A stretch of DNA of 64,000 nucleotides from CBDCWT01 sp965223305 (GTDB lineage: Bacteria > Planctomycetota > Planctomycetia > Pirellulales > Pirellulaceae), in contig CBDCWT010000040.1 in assembly GCA_965223305.1 (NCBI GenBank), positions 62,001 to 126,000 on the forward strand. Reading direction: 5' to 3'. Position 1 is the first letter of the stretch. Each line of letters opens with the position of its first letter. Below the pieces are notes generated by a model that was given only the letters and a program-made list of their open reading frames with translations, was not told the DNA's origin and ran no database searches. Shown here piece after piece: positions 62,644 through 64,000 of this stretch. A program made the position numbers and the translations under genes.

Positions 62644-63999
62644 CTAGGTCAGATATCCGCGATTGAACTCATCGATCGCCGCTTTGACGTCGGCTTCCAG
62701 GTCACCCATTTCGCTTTGCTCGTTCAGCTTATCCCACAGATCCTGCTTGTGGTCGTGAATGAAAGTCAGGAAAGCCGTCTCCCACTCCGGGACTTTGTTA
62801 ACAGGCACTTTGTCCAAATGTCCCCTCGTGCCGGCGTAGATGCTGAGCACCTGGTCGACCACATGCAGCGGCCGGTATTGCGGCTGCTTCAGCAACTCGA
62901 CCATCCGGTAACCGCGGTCCAGGCGCGCCTGTGTGGCCGCGTCCAGGTCCGTCCCCAGCTGGGCGAACGCCTCGAGCTCACGGAAGGATGCCAAGTCCAG
63001 CCGTAACCCGCCGGCGACACTCTTCATGGCCTTGATCTGCGCGGCGCCTCCCACGCGCGATACCGAGATGCCCACATTCATCGCCGGACGAATCCCCGCA
63101 AAAAACAGGTCCGGCTGTAGGTAGATCTGCCCGTCGGTGATCGAAATCACATTGGTCGGAATATAGGCCGAGACCTCACCTTCCAAAGTCTCGACGATGG
63201 GGAGCGAGGTGAGCGAACCTCCTCCCAACTCCTCGGAGAGCTTCGAGGACCGCTCAAGCAGCCGGCTGTGGCAGTAGAACACATCACCCGGATAAGCCTC
63301 GCGACCCGGAGGACGACGCATCAACAACGACAGCTGGCGGTAGGCGACCGCCTGCTTGGACAGGTCGTCGTAGACAATCAAGGCGTGTTGACCCTTCCAC
63401 ATGAAATACTCGGCCATCGACGTCCCAGCGTAGGGCGCCACGTATTGCAGTGGGGCGGGAGCACTGGCGCCGGCCATAATCACCGTGGTGTAGTCCATGG
63501 CACCGTGCTCCTCGAGCACCTTGACGACGCCAGCCACTGAGGAGTCCTTCTGACCGACGGCCACGTAAAAGCACTTCACACCGGTTGTCTTCTGGTTCAA
63601 GATCGTGTCGATGGCCACGGCAGTCTTGCCCGTCTTGCGATCTCCGATGATCAGCTCTCGTTGGCCGCGGCCAATCGGAGTCATCGAGTCGATTGCCTTG
63701 ATTCCTGTCTGCAGAGGCTCACAGACCGGTTGCCGCTCGGAGACGCCAGGCGCGATGATCTCCACCACACGACTCTCGCTGGAACCCAGTGGGCCTTTTC
63801 CGTCGAGCGGGTTTCCCAGGGGATCGATCACGCGACCAATAACGGCTTCACCCACTGGCACCGACAGCAACTCACCTGTCGCTCTGACTTCTTCGCCTTC
63901 TTGAATCTCGAGATAATCGCCCAGGATGATGACGCCGACGCTGTTTTCTTCAAGGTTGAAAGCCAAACCGCGGGTGCCACTTTGAAACTCGACCATTTC
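62644..63999 (-). CDS. atpA: F-type ATP synthase alpha subunit (5' partial)
   Basis: About 451 residues visible; the N-terminus, about 50 residues, lies beyond the right edge. GEMVEFQSGTRGLAFNLEEN-type sequence starts the visible part, then LIIGDRKTGKTAVAIDTILN (the P-loop), QLSLLMRRPPGREAYPGDVF and SITDGQIYLQPDLFFAGIRP. Alpha subunits bind nucleotide but do not hydrolyse it. This is the first gene seen of the run atpA-G-D-C, all leftward. The remaining subunits would lie to the right. Confidence 0.95.
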   Translation of the reverse strand, partial: EMVEFQSGTRGLAFNLEENSVGVIILGDYLEIQEGEEVRATGELLSVPVGEAVIGRVIDPLGNPLDGKGPLGSSESRVVEIIAPGVSERQPVCEPLQTGIKAIDSMTPIGRGQRELIIGDRKTGKTAVAIDTILNQKTTGVKCFYVAVGQKDSSVAGVVKVLEEHGAMDYTTVIMAGASAPAPLQYVAPYAGTSMAEYFMWKGQHALIVYDDLSKQAVAYRQLSLLMRRPPGREAYPGDVFYCHSRLLERSSKLSEELGGGSLTSLPIVETLEGEVSAYIPTNVISITDGQIYLQPDLFFAGIRPAMNVGISVSRVGGAAQIKAMKSVAGGLRLDLASFRELEAFAQLGTDLDAATQARLDRGYRMVELLKQPQYRPLHVVDQVLSIYAGTRGHLDKVPVNKVPEWETAFLTFIHDHKQDLWDKLNEQSEMGDLEADVKAAIDEFNRGYLT

Positions 64000-64000
64000 A

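Noticed and set aside
1..64000. tRNA and rRNA genes
   Set aside because: No T-loop or anticodon-stem patterns or rRNA motifs were found by eye on either strand; a covariance scan would settle this.

Overview
The window looks like a chromosomal segment of a planctomycete, probably close to the Pirellulales. This is inferred from gene content, since there is no rRNA in the window. The clues are a giant ResB-CcsA cytochrome c biogenesis fusion with an inserted middle domain, a three-gene ExbB/ExbD-like membrane cluster with long coiled coils, small Tad-type pseudopilin genes, a fused CobA-HemD, GC-rich coding sequence, and intergenic regions full of several families of palindromic and tandem repeats.

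Layout. 1-4446 is the end of a small nonribosomal-peptide-type cluster: a 5'-truncated FkbM methyltransferase, a condensation-domain gene broken by at least four frame changes, a PhyH non-haem iron oxygenase, a free-standing peptidyl carrier protein and a convergent carboxyl/O-methyltransferase. 4.6-13 kb is housekeeping: an M24 peptidase, dapB, thrC (broken by a 20-bp insertion), a DksA-type zinc finger protein, lspA, an Rrf2 regulator and a HisN-type phosphatase. 13.6-19.4 kb is a rightward run: rpmB-gatC-gatA-gatB, a SAM hydrolase, a stand-alone copy of that enzyme's C-terminal domain, and a glutamine amidotransferase. 19.4-23.9 kb is a leftward ExbB/ExbD-like operon. 23.9-25.3 kb is repeat-rich and holds a candidate structured RNA with a strong intrinsic terminator. 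25.3-33.1 kb carries queD, a membrane-anchored helix-turn-helix protein, a lipoprotein and the ResB-CcsA fusion. 33.1-36.5 kb is a repeat island into which a complete IS4-like element has inserted. 36.5-46.9 kb holds aroC, a BASS transporter, flgM-fur, cobA-hemD, a TPR gene, rpsT, a DMFase-like protein and a transglutaminase-like protein. 47.1-49.9 kb is a Flp/Tad locus with a c-di-GMP-I (GEMM) riboswitch ahead of the pseudopilin genes. 50.4-64 kb, leftward, is atpA-G-D-C followed directly by an Mrp-type Na+/H+ antiporter operon (E-F-G-A'-B-C-D-D-x-D).

How the genes fit together. The right end joins proton-driven ATP synthesis to an Mrp cation/proton antiporter, all on one strand with several 4-bp overlaps. 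GatCAB, bL28 and bS20 are translation functions. ResB-CcsA makes c-type cytochromes. The Tad genes and their riboswitch imply c-di-GMP control of surface attachment.

Caution. At least five genes show frame changes inside otherwise well-conserved protein sequence: the condensation gene, thrC, the TPR gene, the transglutaminase-like gene and atpD. Small indels in essential genes can be assembly errors, so each break is annotated as seen and should not be taken as proof of loss of function.
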